Below, piece after piece: positions 26,193 through 34,983 of a DNA stretch of 37,037 bases. Source of the DNA: Chlamydia muridarum str. Nigg (GTDB lineage: Bacteria > Chlamydiota > Chlamydiia > Chlamydiales > Chlamydiaceae). Where the stretch lies: positions 1,035,914-1,072,950 of the forward strand of contig NC_002620.2 in NCBI RefSeq assembly GCF_000006685.1, written 5' to 3'. How positions within the stretch are numbered: position 1 is the stretch's first letter; each line of letters begins with the position of its first letter. Under the pieces are notes generated by a model. That model was not told the origin of the DNA. It did no database searches and saw nothing but the letters and a program-made list of their open reading frames with translations. The translations under genes and the position numbers were made by a program.

Positions 26193-27485
26193 TTAGAATG
26201 AAGAAATTAATCCTAGATCATATTTTCGATAAGTGAAATCACTACCAAGATTGTCATTAGCAGGTTTGGAATATGCTGCATAAGCCCGGAAAGAAACCGA
26301 ATCTGTGAGCCCCATGACAAACTGATAGGATCCCCCTTTATAGTTTGTAAAGCCGTTGGCTTCTTTAGGATCTAAGCCTTGCTTAATAGCTTGAGCAAAC
26401 CAGTATTTCATTTGGTTTCCTCGACCGATACCAGCAACATCGATTTCTGGAATAGATAAAGCCTCAACATACTCATAACGAACCGTTGCAGACCAATCCC
26501 CAGCCCGTCGGACACTACCCAAAGTGCATCCTGCGAACCAAGCGCGGTTCTCCTTACCGTCAGTAATCTTTGTAGTAGATTGCTTCCAGTTCTCGGGTAT
26601 CTCCGCTAACGGATTAAATAGATAGGCACCATAAGTGTAAAGATTTTTAGTTTGCCCATTAAACCAAGGCATCGCTGTACTCTTTCCGATCAACCATTGC
26701 CATACTAAGTAATCATACTTAGTATCTGGTTTAGCTGGCTGAGTAACACTTGCATCAGCAGGATCGTTCGTTTTCGCTGTTAATGTGTTCCAATCAATAA
26801 CACTAGCCTTAACAACAAAATTTCCAGGAAGTTTATTCAATACAGCTTCCACAACCCAAGCATATTCCTTCTCGGTCATGTTCACAACGAACGGACCTCC
26901 ATGGACAATCATAGTGTAAGGAAGGCTTTCGCTGATACGACGAGCAGCATATAAATGAATCCCATCGAAATTGCTGCTAAACTGCACATCAGAATCAAAA
27001 ATATCTCCCAATCCAGAACGACCAATCTCAGCAAACACTTCAGCTTGTGTTTCAGGGTTTTTATAGAATCGGTATCCCAAGAAGGCTCGATTGATATCTA
27101 ACCCAGCTGCAGATGATTCTCCTCCAGCAATGGTCACCCAATTCATTTTTGAAGTCATCCAACTATTGGCAGCTGTGTAATCCACATATAGATTGAATTC
27201 GCTGCGATATCGATTAATTGGGAGCATCGGCTTATTAGTAACAGCTGATGATGCTTCAAGGTCTTCTTTCGCATAGATCCATCGAGCGCGTACATCTCCG
27301 GCTAAACGCAAAACTCCATCACGTTTACGAGTTTCTACAAACCCTTTAGAATTCAAATAAGCATCTAAATCTTCAACAGACCATAGCCGGCTATCCATTG
27401 AATCAACCTGCGCAGAGGCAGTATTTGTTGCTCCGCAAGCTAATAAAAATGCGCCTAAAAACCTTTTATAAAAGTATTTTTTCAT
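26193..27485 (-). CDS. CT623-like outer-membrane/secreted protein
   Basis: A 430-residue exported protein. The ATG at 27485 is preceded by AAGGAC at five bases and opens a signal peptide (MKKYFYKRFLGAFLLACGAT, then cleavage near NTASA/QVD). The frame runs up to 27527, but that start would bury the signal peptide. The mature part is rich in alternating aromatic and polar strands (for example GSYQFVMGLTDSVSFRAYAA) and ends YDLGLISSF. The terminal Phe is typical of BamA-inserted beta-barrels, so an outer-membrane barrel is the best structural guess. The C. trachomatis homologue was reported in the outer membrane, inclusion lumen and host cytosol. It was historically labelled a C. pneumoniae 76-kDa homologue, a loose name. 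Confidence 0.87.
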   Translation of the reverse strand: MKKYFYKRFLGAFLLACGATNTASAQVDSMDSRLWSVEDLDAYLNSKGFVETRKRDGVLRLAGDVRARWIYAKEDLEASSAVTNKPMLPINRYRSEFNLYVDYTAANSWMTSKMNWVTIAGGESSAAGLDINRAFLGYRFYKNPETQAEVFAEIGRSGLGDIFDSDVQFSSNFDGIHLYAARRISESLPYTMIVHGGPFVVNMTEKEYAWVVEAVLNKLPGNFVVKASVIDWNTLTAKTNDPADASVTQPAKPDTKYDYLVWQWLIGKSTAMPWFNGQTKNLYTYGAYLFNPLAEIPENWKQSTTKITDGKENRAWFAGCTLGSVRRAGDWSATVRYEYVEALSIPEIDVAGIGRGNQMKYWFAQAIKQGLDPKEANGFTNYKGGSYQFVMGLTDSVSFRAYAAYSKPANDNLGSDFTYRKYDLGLISSF

Positions 27486-27693
27486 AATGTCCTTAGCATA
27501 GTTTGACATCTCATACAACCGACCCATAGTTTGTATTTTATTGAGAAGTAATCACGGAATTCTCTTTTCCTGGGGCGCTTGATTGTTTCGTAAATGGCTA
27601 CAACTATCTTACTTACATAAAAGATATTGTAACCAGTCCAGAGACTATAGCTCAGGAAGGATTTTTTCTGAAAATACAGTTATGTTTCTTGAA

Positions 27694-27738
27694 GAAAAAT
27701 AAGTCCTAAGAGACTAGCTAAACGCTAGTTTCTTAGGA
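27694..27738 (-). terminator. Terminator overlapping the 3' end of murJ
   Basis: TCCTAAGAGACTAGC (27704-27718) pairs with GCTAGTTTCTTAGGA (27724-27738), 15 bp with one G-T pair and a TAAAC loop. The minus-strand continuation is CTTATTTTTC. The right arm lies inside the last murJ codons, including the stop. Confidence 0.85.
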
Positions 27739-29335
27739 TAGACTGATGGCCTTTCCAGTATTGGAATGATGTGAGATTCATGAGATCTTCAGCTTTCAAT
27801 ACTTTAGCAAGTCCAAATAAGATAGCCAAGAAAAGAGCAGATTCTGCAAAAAACACTCCACACTGATCTAACAAAGATGTCAAAGGTTTTATTGGGGTTG
27901 TCAAAGGATGAATGAATACAATGTACGTAGTATTTGTAAACACGTTAATTCCAACCGTAATAAAAGCTGCTAGAACAGTTGTAAAAACAGTTTTCCCGCT
28001 TTCTCTAAATGTACGCCACATTAAACCTTTGTAAGTAGGTAAGCTCTTTCCTGCACAATACCATAAAATAACTAACTGTCCCCAAGATGCTAAAGAGGTC
28101 GCGTAGGCTAAAACAGACACATGCTTGAAGACTAAACAACCAATAACATTAAGAACTATGTTTGCAACGGCTGCAGCAATACCCACAAGCATGGGCACTT
28201 TATAATTCCTTCTTGCATAGAAGAGTGCAGAAACAAGAGGCGCTAAAGCCATAGGGATAATACTACCACTGTACCCACGAAGGACCTCTACAATAGCATG
28301 TACAGCTGTTGTAGGGAAAACTCCATGTTCATAGAGAACTCGTACCCCAGGTAACGCCAAAAGTAGTAGCCCCATAGTCATAACTAACATCACAGCAACG
28401 GTAAGCTTTAATGAAAAACGTAGGAGATCATACCCTTGTTGATGTTCGTTATCTTGAACACAACGAGAAATCGCGGGCAGAAGGACTGTAAATACTCCGA
28501 GACCAAATAAATGAACGGGCAATTGCTGTATTCGAACAGAATACATAAGATACAAAGGTCCTACCTCATTAATGTATCTTGCAAGCCACATGTCACAAAG
28601 CAAGTTCAACTGGAAAATCCCCATAGATAATAATCCTAAGGAAAGTGGGGCAATCAGAGCGCGAATACTATCCCGCTCTTTTGGTGTTTCCGTGCTTCTA
28701 CCCAAAAACTTAATGACTCCAGGAAGTGTTACAGCCCATTCTAGAATGAAGCCAATAACAAGAACTATTGCCAATCCAAAAATACGATTTCTAGGATTGT
28801 AGTTTCTTGCTAAAAACACGGTTCCGATCCACAAAACATTCACAACAGAAGGAGCTAATCCTACGCTCAAAAACTTCTTTTCACAGTGCAATAGCGTGGA
28901 ATTCACAGTATACATCATGAGAAAAATCCCAGACGGAAGCAATATGATAGTTAACAACAAAGTATCAAATAGGCTTCCAGTAACACAAGAGCACCAAACA
29001 CCAAGTCCCAATTCTATGACCAAAGTAAATACAATGGCACTATAACAAAAGAATTTCGAAAAACTTCTAAAGAAAAAAGCTGCTCTCGAAATATTTTGAG
29101 CACGTAAAAACTCAAAATGCGGGATAAACGCAAGCCCAAGAATAGGACCACCCAAAAGTTTTCTTAAAAAAAAGATTGTCCGAAAAGCTAACCAAAAAGA
29201 AGCCACCAAAGGATCGGCTCCGAAATAGGTAGCCATAACAATCTCGCGTAACATCCCGGTAAGACGGCTAAAAAATGTTCCGGACAGCAAATTAAACAAC
29301 GATCGCACTAGCGATCCTTCATCGTCTTTGCTCAT
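27725..29335 (-). CDS. murJ: Lipid II flippase MurJ (MviN)
   Basis: A 536-residue polytopic inner-membrane protein of the MOP superfamily. It flips lipid II, which matters for the narrow division-plane peptidoglycan of chlamydiae. The N-terminal signature SLFNLLSGTFFSRLTGMLRE is followed by MATYFGADPLVASFWLAFR. I count about 14 hydrophobic helices, with conserved charged residues in the loops (for example LYEHGVFPT and SALFYARRNYKVPM). I chose the ATG at 29335 because GAGGAG lies three bases upstream; the frame continues to 29371, but the extra residues (MKKLKSNRKRGV) overlap that ribosome site. It is divergent from nfo. Confidence 0.95.
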   Translation of the reverse strand: MSKDDEGSLVRSLFNLLSGTFFSRLTGMLREIVMATYFGADPLVASFWLAFRTIFFLRKLLGGPILGLAFIPHFEFLRAQNISRAAFFFRSFSKFFCYSAIVFTLVIELGLGVWCSCVTGSLFDTLLLTIILLPSGIFLMMYTVNSTLLHCEKKFLSVGLAPSVVNVLWIGTVFLARNYNPRNRIFGLAIVLVIGFILEWAVTLPGVIKFLGRSTETPKERDSIRALIAPLSLGLLSMGIFQLNLLCDMWLARYINEVGPLYLMYSVRIQQLPVHLFGLGVFTVLLPAISRCVQDNEHQQGYDLLRFSLKLTVAVMLVMTMGLLLLALPGVRVLYEHGVFPTTAVHAIVEVLRGYSGSIIPMALAPLVSALFYARRNYKVPMLVGIAAAVANIVLNVIGCLVFKHVSVLAYATSLASWGQLVILWYCAGKSLPTYKGLMWRTFRESGKTVFTTVLAAFITVGINVFTNTTYIVFIHPLTTPIKPLTSLLDQCGVFFAESALFLAILFGLAKVLKAEDLMNLTSFQYWKGHQSILRN

Positions 29336-29511
29336 TACTCCTCTCTTTCTGTTGCTTTTAAGCTTTTTCAAGCTATTTTTACTAAATAACGGCTAGCAAT
29401 ATTTTTCTGATAATGCAATAACTCCCACTATTCTCGCTATTTATAGTTTCTTTAATCGAGAGCCTCTGGCAATCTTCTTTTATCACAAATGATTGGATAG
29501 AGCACCGAGCA

Positions 29512-30378
29512 ATGTTTGTACTCCCCCCCCCACAAGAACCTCTTTTAGGAGCCCACACGTCAGCTGCTGGAGGACTCCATAACGCGCTTTATGAAGGACG
29601 AGACATCGGAGCTACCACTATTCAGCTGTTTACTGCCAACCAACGCCAGTGGAAAAGGCGTTCTCTAACTCAGAATATGATTGAACAATTCCAAACAGCT
29701 TTAGATGAGACCTCTTTGTCCTACATAATGAGTCATGCAGGATATTTAAATAATCCTGGAGCTCCCAATCCTGAGATACTAGAGAAGACGCGCATTTGCA
29801 TGTATCAAGAAATAGCTGATTGCATCGCGCTAGGTATTTCTTTCGTTAACTTTCATCCAGGAGCCGCTCTTTCTGATTCGAAAGAAAGCTGCCTAGATAG
29901 AGCGATTACTAGTTTTTCACAAATGGCACCGCTTTTCGAAACAAATCCCCCACTTGTTGTTCTCCTTGAAACTACTGCGGGCCAAGGCTCCTTAATAGGA
30001 AGCTCTTTCGAAGAACTGGCTTATCTGATTCAAGGAATCAAAGCTCATATACCCGTAGGAGTTTGTTTAGACACCTGCCATATCTTTGCCGCTGGGTATG
30101 ATATCTCTTCCCCCGAAGGGTGGGAACAAGTGTTAAAACATTTTGACGAAGTAATTGGGCTTTCTTTTTTACGAGCCATCCATTTGAATGACTCTATTTT
30201 TCCTCTTGGAAAGAATAAGGATCGCCATGCCCCTATCGGAGAAGGTTGTATAGGTTCAGAAAGCTTTTGCTTTCTTATGCGAGATGAACGTACACGCAAG
30301 CTTCCAAAGTATCTAGAGACTCCAGGAGGTCCCGATTTATGGACAAAAGAGATTCGCTATCTACAGAAGGTTAGCTAA
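29512..30378 (+). CDS. nfo: Endonuclease IV (AP endonuclease) with a C9 tract after the start codon
   Basis: A 288-residue zinc-dependent AP endonuclease that cuts 5' of abasic sites and takes over after Ung. Motifs are [83 protein letters not shown] and LETPGGPD, which supply the His/Asp/Glu ligands of the trinuclear zinc site. Codons 4-7 contain nine consecutive C (29523-29531), so one-base slippage would abolish the frame immediately. The ribosome site is weak (GAGCACCGAGCA upstream). A hairpin overlaps its stop codon. Confidence 0.97.
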   Translation: MFVLPPPQEPLLGAHTSAAGGLHNALYEGRDIGATTIQLFTANQRQWKRRSLTQNMIEQFQTALDETSLSYIMSHAGYLNNPGAPNPEILEKTRICMYQEIADCIALGISFVNFHPGAALSDSKESCLDRAITSFSQMAPLFETNPPLVVLLETTAGQGSLIGSSFEELAYLIQGIKAHIPVGVCLDTCHIFAAGYDISSPEGWEQVLKHFDEVIGLSFLRAIHLNDSIFPLGKNKDRHAPIGEGCIGSESFCFLMRDERTRKLPKYLETPGGPDLWTKEIRYLQKVS

Positions 30379-30390
30379 AATTAGCTAACC
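30369..30390 (+). terminator. Hairpin overlapping the nfo stop codon
   Basis: GGTTAGCTAA and TTAGCTAACC form a perfect inverted repeat around two bases. The nfo TAA lies in the left arm. It is followed only by TCTTAAAAAC, so it is a weak terminator at best and may protect the 3' end. Confidence 0.5.
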
Positions 30391-30420
30391 TCTTAAAAAC
30401 CCATTCTTTTTACAAGCAAG

Positions 30421-30443
30421 AAAAAGCCCCGCAAAAGCGGGGC
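30421..30443 (-). terminator. Intrinsic terminator of rpsD
   Basis: GCCCCGC (30426-30432) pairs with GCGGGGC (30437-30443) around AAAA. On the minus strand the stem is followed by TTTTTC. It lies about 35 bases past the rpsD stop, between convergent nfo and rpsD. Confidence 0.9.
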
Positions 30444-30477
30444 AATCAAAAACCTTACCGTTTCAATTCACATGAAC

Positions 30478-31107
30478 TTATGTTCTGTGAGACAAGAATT
30501 CGCAAATAACAGAAACGTTCACAGGCAAAGGAAGTTGGGAAGAAATCTGATCCAACTCCGGAGACACAACTAACTCTCCTTTGAAAGCAGCCTTATCGAG
30601 AGACAAGTATGCTGGAAGAGAGCTTTGATCCTTGTTCTCTAAGGATTCTGTCACTATCGCCAATCGTCTAGATTTTTCCTTCAAAGAGATTTGCATACCA
30701 GGACGAACGAAGAAGGACCGTCTATCTACCTTCTTCCCGTTTACCAAAACATGCCCGTGAGAGACTAATTGCTGAGCTGCAAAAATAGTTTTTGCAAATC
30801 CTAATCGGTAAACGATGTTGTCCAAACGGCACTCAAATTTTTCAAGAAACATCTGAGCAACATTGCCTTGCTTATGTACAACCTCTTTGTAAGCCTTAAC
30901 CAATTGCTTCTCTAAGATCATTCCGTAGCAAGCTTTTAATTTTTGTTTTTCTTCTAACTGTAAGCCGTAGTCAGATTTCTTTTTTCTTTGCATGCCGTGC
31001 TGACCCGGAGGATTGGGCTTTCTCAGCAAAGGGTTACGACCTCTCCCAAAGATGTTAGCTCCAAAACGTCTCGCTATTCTGTTTTTAGGGCCACAATATC
31101 TCGCCAT
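30478..31107 (-). CDS. rpsD: 30S ribosomal protein S4
   Basis: A 209-residue S4, a primary 16S rRNA binder that nucleates small-subunit assembly. The N-terminus [20 protein letters not shown] is followed by [20 protein letters not shown] and an S4 RNA-binding domain at about 98-160 ([37 protein letters not shown]). AAGGAC precedes the ATG. Here it stands alone instead of within the alpha operon with rpoA, as remembered for chlamydiae. Confidence 0.98.
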   Translation of the reverse strand: MARYCGPKNRIARRFGANIFGRGRNPLLRKPNPPGQHGMQRKKKSDYGLQLEEKQKLKACYGMILEKQLVKAYKEVVHKQGNVAQMFLEKFECRLDNIVYRLGFAKTIFAAQQLVSHGHVLVNGKKVDRRSFFVRPGMQISLKEKSRRLAIVTESLENKDQSSLPAYLSLDKAAFKGELVVSPELDQISSQLPLPVNVSVICEFLSHRT

Positions 31108-31488
31108 GTTCAGTCCTTATTTTATTCCTTAAAAAACATCGCCTCGCTTATTTTCCTGGGAGACGTTGTTGAACGCGAGTTTCCCGCGCTTGACAAAATA
31201 CAAAAAAGCATTCTAGTTCTATTTCCAATTTTCTACAACGGATTTCCTAGATTCTTAGCCCTTAAAAAAACTCTTCTTATTTAAAAAATCCAAAATAGGT
31301 CAATTAACTAGCTTTTGTTTAGAAAGATGTTGGAAATGGTTTCTTTTTATTTCTTCATTAAAACCCTTTGATCTATTCCCACCATCTCGTATACTTTCTT
31401 TCAGCTTGCTAAAAAACTTTTTAAATAAACTTTCAAGCTTCTTGATTTTAATCGTAGGACAAGTTTTCAGCATATATAGGATATCTTC
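31108..31488. other. Gene-free interval between divergent rpsD and trhO
   Basis: 381 bp without a credible gene. It should hold the promoters of both flanking genes. A perfect TTGACA occurs at 31190-31195 on the plus strand, but the -10 partner (TAGTTC at 31214, 18-base spacing) is poor. Just before it lies CGCG-AGTTTCC-CGCG, a short inverted repeat that is conspicuously GC-rich in an otherwise AT-rich stretch. The right end, CATATATAGGATATC, supplies the ribosome site of trhO. A short frame through the left part has no ribosome site and looks non-coding. Confidence 0.55.
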
Positions 31489-32475
31489 ATGGAAAAGAAT
31501 TATTATGCTTTAGCGTATTATTACTTTGGTCCCGTAAGCAACCCTCATGAAGAAATTGCTTTACACAAGCAATTATTCAAAACCATGGATGTTTCTTGCC
31601 GGATTTATATCTCTGAGGAAGGGATTAACGGCCAGTTTAGTGGTTATCAACCGGATGCAGAGCGCTATATGGCGTGGCTGAAACAGCGCCCAGACTTCGC
31701 TACTGTAAAATTCAAAATTCATCATATTAAAGAAAATGTGTTCCCACGAGTTACGGTGAAATATCGTAAAGAGCTTGTTGCCCTAGGATGCTCTGTTGAT
31801 ACAAGCAAGCAAGGAAAACACATTTCTCCTGAAGAGTGGCATGAAAAACTTCAAGAGAATCGTTGCTTAGTTTTGGATGTTCGAAATAATTATGAATGGA
31901 AAATCGGTCACTTTGAGAATGCGGTTCTCCCTGACATAGAGACTTTCCGGGAGTTTCCAGCTTATGCAGATCGGCTCGCTCAAGAGCATGCCCCCGAAAC
32001 TACTCCAGTAATGATGTATTGCACGGGAGGAATTCGTTGTGAACTCTACTCAGCTCTTCTTTTAGAAAAAGGCTTCAAAGAAGTTTATCAACTCGATGGT
32101 GGCGTCATTGCTTATGGGTTGAAGATGGGCACTGGAAAATGGAAAGGGAAGTTATTCGTATTCGATGATCGCATGGCGGTGCCTATCAACGAAGCGGATC
32201 CTAACGTCTCCCCTATTTCAAAGTGTTCTCTCTGTGATATAGAGTCTGATACGTACTATAATTGTGCAAATACAGATTGCAATAATCTCTTCCTTTGCTG
32301 TGAATCTTGTATCACTTCTCAGAAGGGATGTTGCTCGGAAGAATGTTCTCAAGCACCTCGTATTCGAACATTTTCTGCAGAAAGAGGAAACAAACCTTTC
32401 CGAAGAAAACACCTCTGCCCAACAATCGAGCAGACTCGTTGTTGTTTGAGAGAAAAAGACAACCAACCTGCATAA
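31489..32475 (+). CDS. trhO: tRNA uridine-34 hydroxylase TrhO (YceA), rhodanese-domain protein
   Basis: A 328-residue member of the TrhO/YceA family, which makes 5-hydroxyuridine at the wobble position of some tRNAs. The N-terminal acylphosphatase-like part contains RIYISEEGINGQFSGY. The rhodanese domain at about 120-215 has LVLDVRNNYEWKIGHF and the active loop MMYCTGGIRCE, with the nucleophile Cys178. The C-terminal part is Cys-rich (CSLCDIESDTYYNC and CCESCITSQKGCCSEEC), a probable zinc-binding module as in other long homologues. TAGGA lies seven bases before the ATG. It is convergent with the polyprenyl synthase. Confidence 0.95.
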   Translation: MEKNYYALAYYYFGPVSNPHEEIALHKQLFKTMDVSCRIYISEEGINGQFSGYQPDAERYMAWLKQRPDFATVKFKIHHIKENVFPRVTVKYRKELVALGCSVDTSKQGKHISPEEWHEKLQENRCLVLDVRNNYEWKIGHFENAVLPDIETFREFPAYADRLAQEHAPETTPVMMYCTGGIRCELYSALLLEKGFKEVYQLDGGVIAYGLKMGTGKWKGKLFVFDDRMAVPINEADPNVSPISKCSLCDIESDTYYNCANTDCNNLFLCCESCITSQKGCCSEECSQAPRIRTFSAERGNKPFRRKHLCPTIEQTRCCLREKDNQPA

Positions 32476-32507
32476 AAAAAGGCGCCCACAGTACGTGGGC
32501 GCCTTTT
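32474..32507. terminator. Bidirectional terminator between trhO and ispA-type gene
   Basis: GGCGCCCAC (32481-32489) pairs perfectly with GTGGGCGCC (32495-32503). Seven A precede it and four T follow, so it works on both strands for the two convergent genes. A separate 12-base palindrome, GCCTTCGAAGGC, lies just beyond at 32513-32524. Confidence 0.92.
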
Positions 32508-32531
32508 CCAAAGCCTTCGAAGGCTAACCCA

Positions 32532-33410
32532 TCATAAAGAATGTTTATTTCCACCCATAAAAACCTTCTTACATAACTCCTCCAAAGGCTTTACCCCTTT
32601 TTCTTTGAGTAAATGAAGAATTTCAATACACGAATTAAAAGATCTGTTAAGCAAGTCTTTAGCAGCTTGCTCTCCAAATAATAGCGCATAATTCATATGC
32701 TTCTCTTCTTGGTTATCCTGACTAAGATCTGCTAGATCATCTCCTATTTGAAACAAAATACCAAAATTCCTGGCAAACTCGATAACTAAAGGAGTTTTTT
32801 CTCTTGCTCCACCTCCAAATAACCATCCAGATACACATGCTATTTCAAAAAGAGCGCTAGTTTTCTTATTAATAATATTTATAACACTCTCTTCAGTGAA
32901 ACTTTGGAAAAAAACATCTTCATACTGACCACCCAAAACCCCTTCTACCCCAAATCGTAGTTCGATTAGATCCAAAACATCTTCGTAAGCATCTTCGATT
33001 TCTCGTTGAACCGAAACCACTTCCTTCAAAGCTTTCGCATTCTTACGAATTCTTGCATAAGCTGCGGGAATAAGAGCATACGAAGCAAGAAGAGCAGAAG
33101 CCTCATCAAAAGCTTTGTGAACAGAAGGTTTCCCCCTACGCATGTCATCATTATCCATACAAGGAAGATCGTCCGCTATCAAGGTTGATGTGTGGATATA
33201 CTCCACGGCAATTGCAGTATCCAAAACGTCTCGTCTTTTTTGAATGCTGTCGGCAAACAAACATACGAGTAGAGGACGCACACGTTTTCCTCCACCCAGT
33301 AGAGCATACTCTATTGGGTTACGTAATCCGCTTTGAGTTTTTCCAAAATCCTCTAAAGAATCGCGGAGCCTTTTTTCTATTTTCGATCGATAAACATTGA
33401 AATCATCCAT
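32532..33410 (-). CDS. ispA: Short-chain polyprenyl diphosphate synthase (IspA/GGPP synthase family)
   Basis: A 292-residue trans-prenyltransferase that condenses IPP with allylic diphosphates. The first Asp-rich motif is DDLPCMDNDD (80-89), the long DDxxxxD form of bacterial FPP/GGPP synthases, preceded by GGGKRVRPLL. The second is FQIGDDLADLSQD. The residue before the first motif is Ala where His is common (IADD versus IHDD). Chain length (FPP or GGPP) cannot be decided by eye. The product feeds undecaprenyl phosphate and quinone synthesis. No Shine-Dalgarno directly precedes the ATG; a short leader frame with a strong ribosome site overlaps it. Confidence 0.93.
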   Translation of the reverse strand: MDDFNVYRSKIEKRLRDSLEDFGKTQSGLRNPIEYALLGGGKRVRPLLVCLFADSIQKRRDVLDTAIAVEYIHTSTLIADDLPCMDNDDMRRGKPSVHKAFDEASALLASYALIPAAYARIRKNAKALKEVVSVQREIEDAYEDVLDLIELRFGVEGVLGGQYEDVFFQSFTEESVINIINKKTSALFEIACVSGWLFGGGAREKTPLVIEFARNFGILFQIGDDLADLSQDNQEEKHMNYALLFGEQAAKDLLNRSFNSCIEILHLLKEKGVKPLEELCKKVFMGGNKHSL

Positions 33411-33438
33411 ATTTGAGCAACCGCCTACTTTTTCTCAT
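33403..33438 (-). other. Possible 11-codon leader ORF overlapping the ispA start
   Basis: ATG at 33438, preceded by GAGAGGA at five bases, opens MRKSRRLLKYG and stops within the first ispA codons in another frame, an 8-base overlap. ispA itself lacks its own ribosome site, so the leader could deliver ribosomes by reinitiation. Confidence 0.35.
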
Positions 33439-33465
33439 CAAAGTCCTCTCAACAAAGATTTACTC

Positions 33466-34083
33466 CTAATAAATAGTTTGATTAGGAAGAATCTTTGTAG
33501 CACTAACCACACAACATCCTGGATTAAGTACGGTATTACACCCAATACTCACTCCCTTACCCAAGAAAGCGCCTAATTTCTTTCTCTGTGTATCATAGCG
33601 ATCTCCAGAATAACGGAGAAAAATGTTACCCCCATCCAATCGAAAATTCGCGCAACGAACCCCTGCACCTAAATTGACCCGAGAGCCCAAAACAGAATCT
33701 CCCACATAAGCAAAGTGAGCAGCTTTCGCATAATGCCCTAAATAGCTATTTTTGATCTCAGAACAGTGTCCAACCACACAATGAGCACCAGTTATTACTC
33801 CACCTCGAATATAAGCTCCGTGACGAACTTGAGTATAAGGTCCGATAATACAAGGGCCACAAAGATATGCCCCCGACTCCACATAAGCTCCTTCCTGGAT
33901 TTCGATGGTCTCTTTGTTTTTTAAATATACACCTTCTTCAAGATGTCCTTGTATTCCAGAAAAAGAATGAGAAGACAGCTTTTGTTCCAAAAGAGTTAAA
34001 ATGGACCAAACAAATTCAGCCTGGCTCACAATCTCTGGATAAAGAAATTCTTCAGGGGAAAATAAAGAGGAAGCTAAAACCAT
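33466..34083 (-). CDS. GlmU-like left-handed beta-helix acyltransferase without uridylyltransferase domain (CT629-like)
   Basis: About 205 residues dominated by hexapeptide repeats (for example GAYVESGAYLCGPCIIGPYT and GVITGAHCVVGHCSEI), then LGAGVRCANFRLDGGNI and DTQRKKLGAFLGKGVSIGCN, closest in pattern to the C-terminal half of GlmU. The roughly 230-residue nucleotidyltransferase domain of GlmU is absent, and the N-terminal part is a short helical segment. It is annotated glmU in chlamydiae, but it can supply at most the acetyltransferase step of UDP-GlcNAc synthesis; NeuD-type enzymes are another possibility. I chose ATG 34083 with AGGAG seven bases upstream; GTG 34122 and ATG 34104 are in frame but lack a good site. 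chxR lies immediately upstream. Confidence 0.8.
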   Translation of the reverse strand: MVLASSLFSPEEFLYPEIVSQAEFVWSILTLLEQKLSSHSFSGIQGHLEEGVYLKNKETIEIQEGAYVESGAYLCGPCIIGPYTQVRHGAYIRGGVITGAHCVVGHCSEIKNSYLGHYAKAAHFAYVGDSVLGSRVNLGAGVRCANFRLDGGNIFLRYSGDRYDTQRKKLGAFLGKGVSIGCNTVLNPGCCVVSATKILPNQTIY

Positions 34084-34133
34084 ACTAAGCTCCTGATACA
34101 GCATAGTCTGGTATTTAAACACCCCTAGTTGTT

Positions 34134-34817
34134 TTAAGAAAGCTTTGTATCTTCTTGCGAAGAATTTTTCTCTTCGTCATCGGAAAATAGATACCCCACT
34201 CCACGTACAGTGACGATTCTATTTCCATAAGCGCCTAATTTCTTTCTTAAAGAAGCTATATGTACATCCACATTTCTAGCTACAATCTCTTTAGAATGAT
34301 TTTTGATTTCCTCTAGAAGATGTTTACGTAAACAAAGTTGCCCTTGGTTCAGCAACAGTCTTTTCAAAATACCGGATTCGGATGGAGTTAAATGAATAGT
34401 TCCTTCTGGAGTTTCCACTATCAGTTTCAAAATATGAAACACATTAGGGCCAAACTGAATACTTTCAGGAACAGAATGCAAAGAACCTTGAGAAAGAAAC
34501 GCACCTATAGCAGCTTTTAGAAGTCTAGGAGTAATTGGCTGCACCAAAAACCAAAATCCTCTATCTAAAAGATCGATACACTTCTCTTCATCAAAAACAT
34601 CTAATAAAACTATAACAAAGTTAGCTTCAAAATACTTAGGAGCATGAATATCTTTGGGAAGTAATTCATATTCACAAACAATTAGGTCTGCTGATACTTC
34701 TTGTTTGTACTGCTGACCAATCGTACACCGATATTCTTCAGGATTAAGTAATTTTTTTGTTTGGAAAAATAAGTCCCAATTTTCACTTACTAGTAGCACA
34801 TGTTTAGGACCTGCCAT
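34134..34817 (-). CDS. chxR: Atypical OmpR/PhoB-family regulator ChxR
   Basis: A 227-residue response regulator: receiver-like domain at about 5-110 and winged helix at about 125-215 (LTPSESGILKRLLLNQGQLC, NVDVHIASLRKKLGAYGNRI, TVRGVGYLF). The receiver has lost its chemistry. The phosphoacceptor position is Glu49 (LIVCEYELLP), the conserved switch Lys is Gln93 (FLVQPI), and the switch Ser/Thr is missing. ChxR is known to be phosphorylation-independent, permanently dimeric and autoregulatory in mid-cycle. No kinase gene is adjacent. The Shine-Dalgarno is weak. It is divergent from the small gene at 34984 over 166 AT-rich bases, which should include its autoregulatory sites, although I could not identify them. 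Confidence 0.93.
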   Translation of the reverse strand: MAGPKHVLLVSENWDLFFQTKKLLNPEEYRCTIGQQYKQEVSADLIVCEYELLPKDIHAPKYFEANFVIVLLDVFDEEKCIDLLDRGFWFLVQPITPRLLKAAIGAFLSQGSLHSVPESIQFGPNVFHILKLIVETPEGTIHLTPSESGILKRLLLNQGQLCLRKHLLEEIKNHSKEIVARNVDVHIASLRKKLGAYGNRIVTVRGVGYLFSDDEEKNSSQEDTKLS

Positions 34818-34983
34818 ATAAACAAACCCATTTAATTATTAGCTCACCTAATACAATAAAAATAGTTTTTTCAAAGAGCTTTAGAAAAAAAAACGATATC
34901 TTCAGACTTTTTTTCATGTTTCGACTACACTTATTTTTTACTAAGTAGCTGATCCTCTACCCTATTTAAATTTTTGTGAGAAA

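Noticed and set aside
32218..32554. Several overlapping frames on both strands around the 3' end of trhO
   Set aside because: They arise from the Cys-rich coding region and the terminator, and lack ribosome sites.
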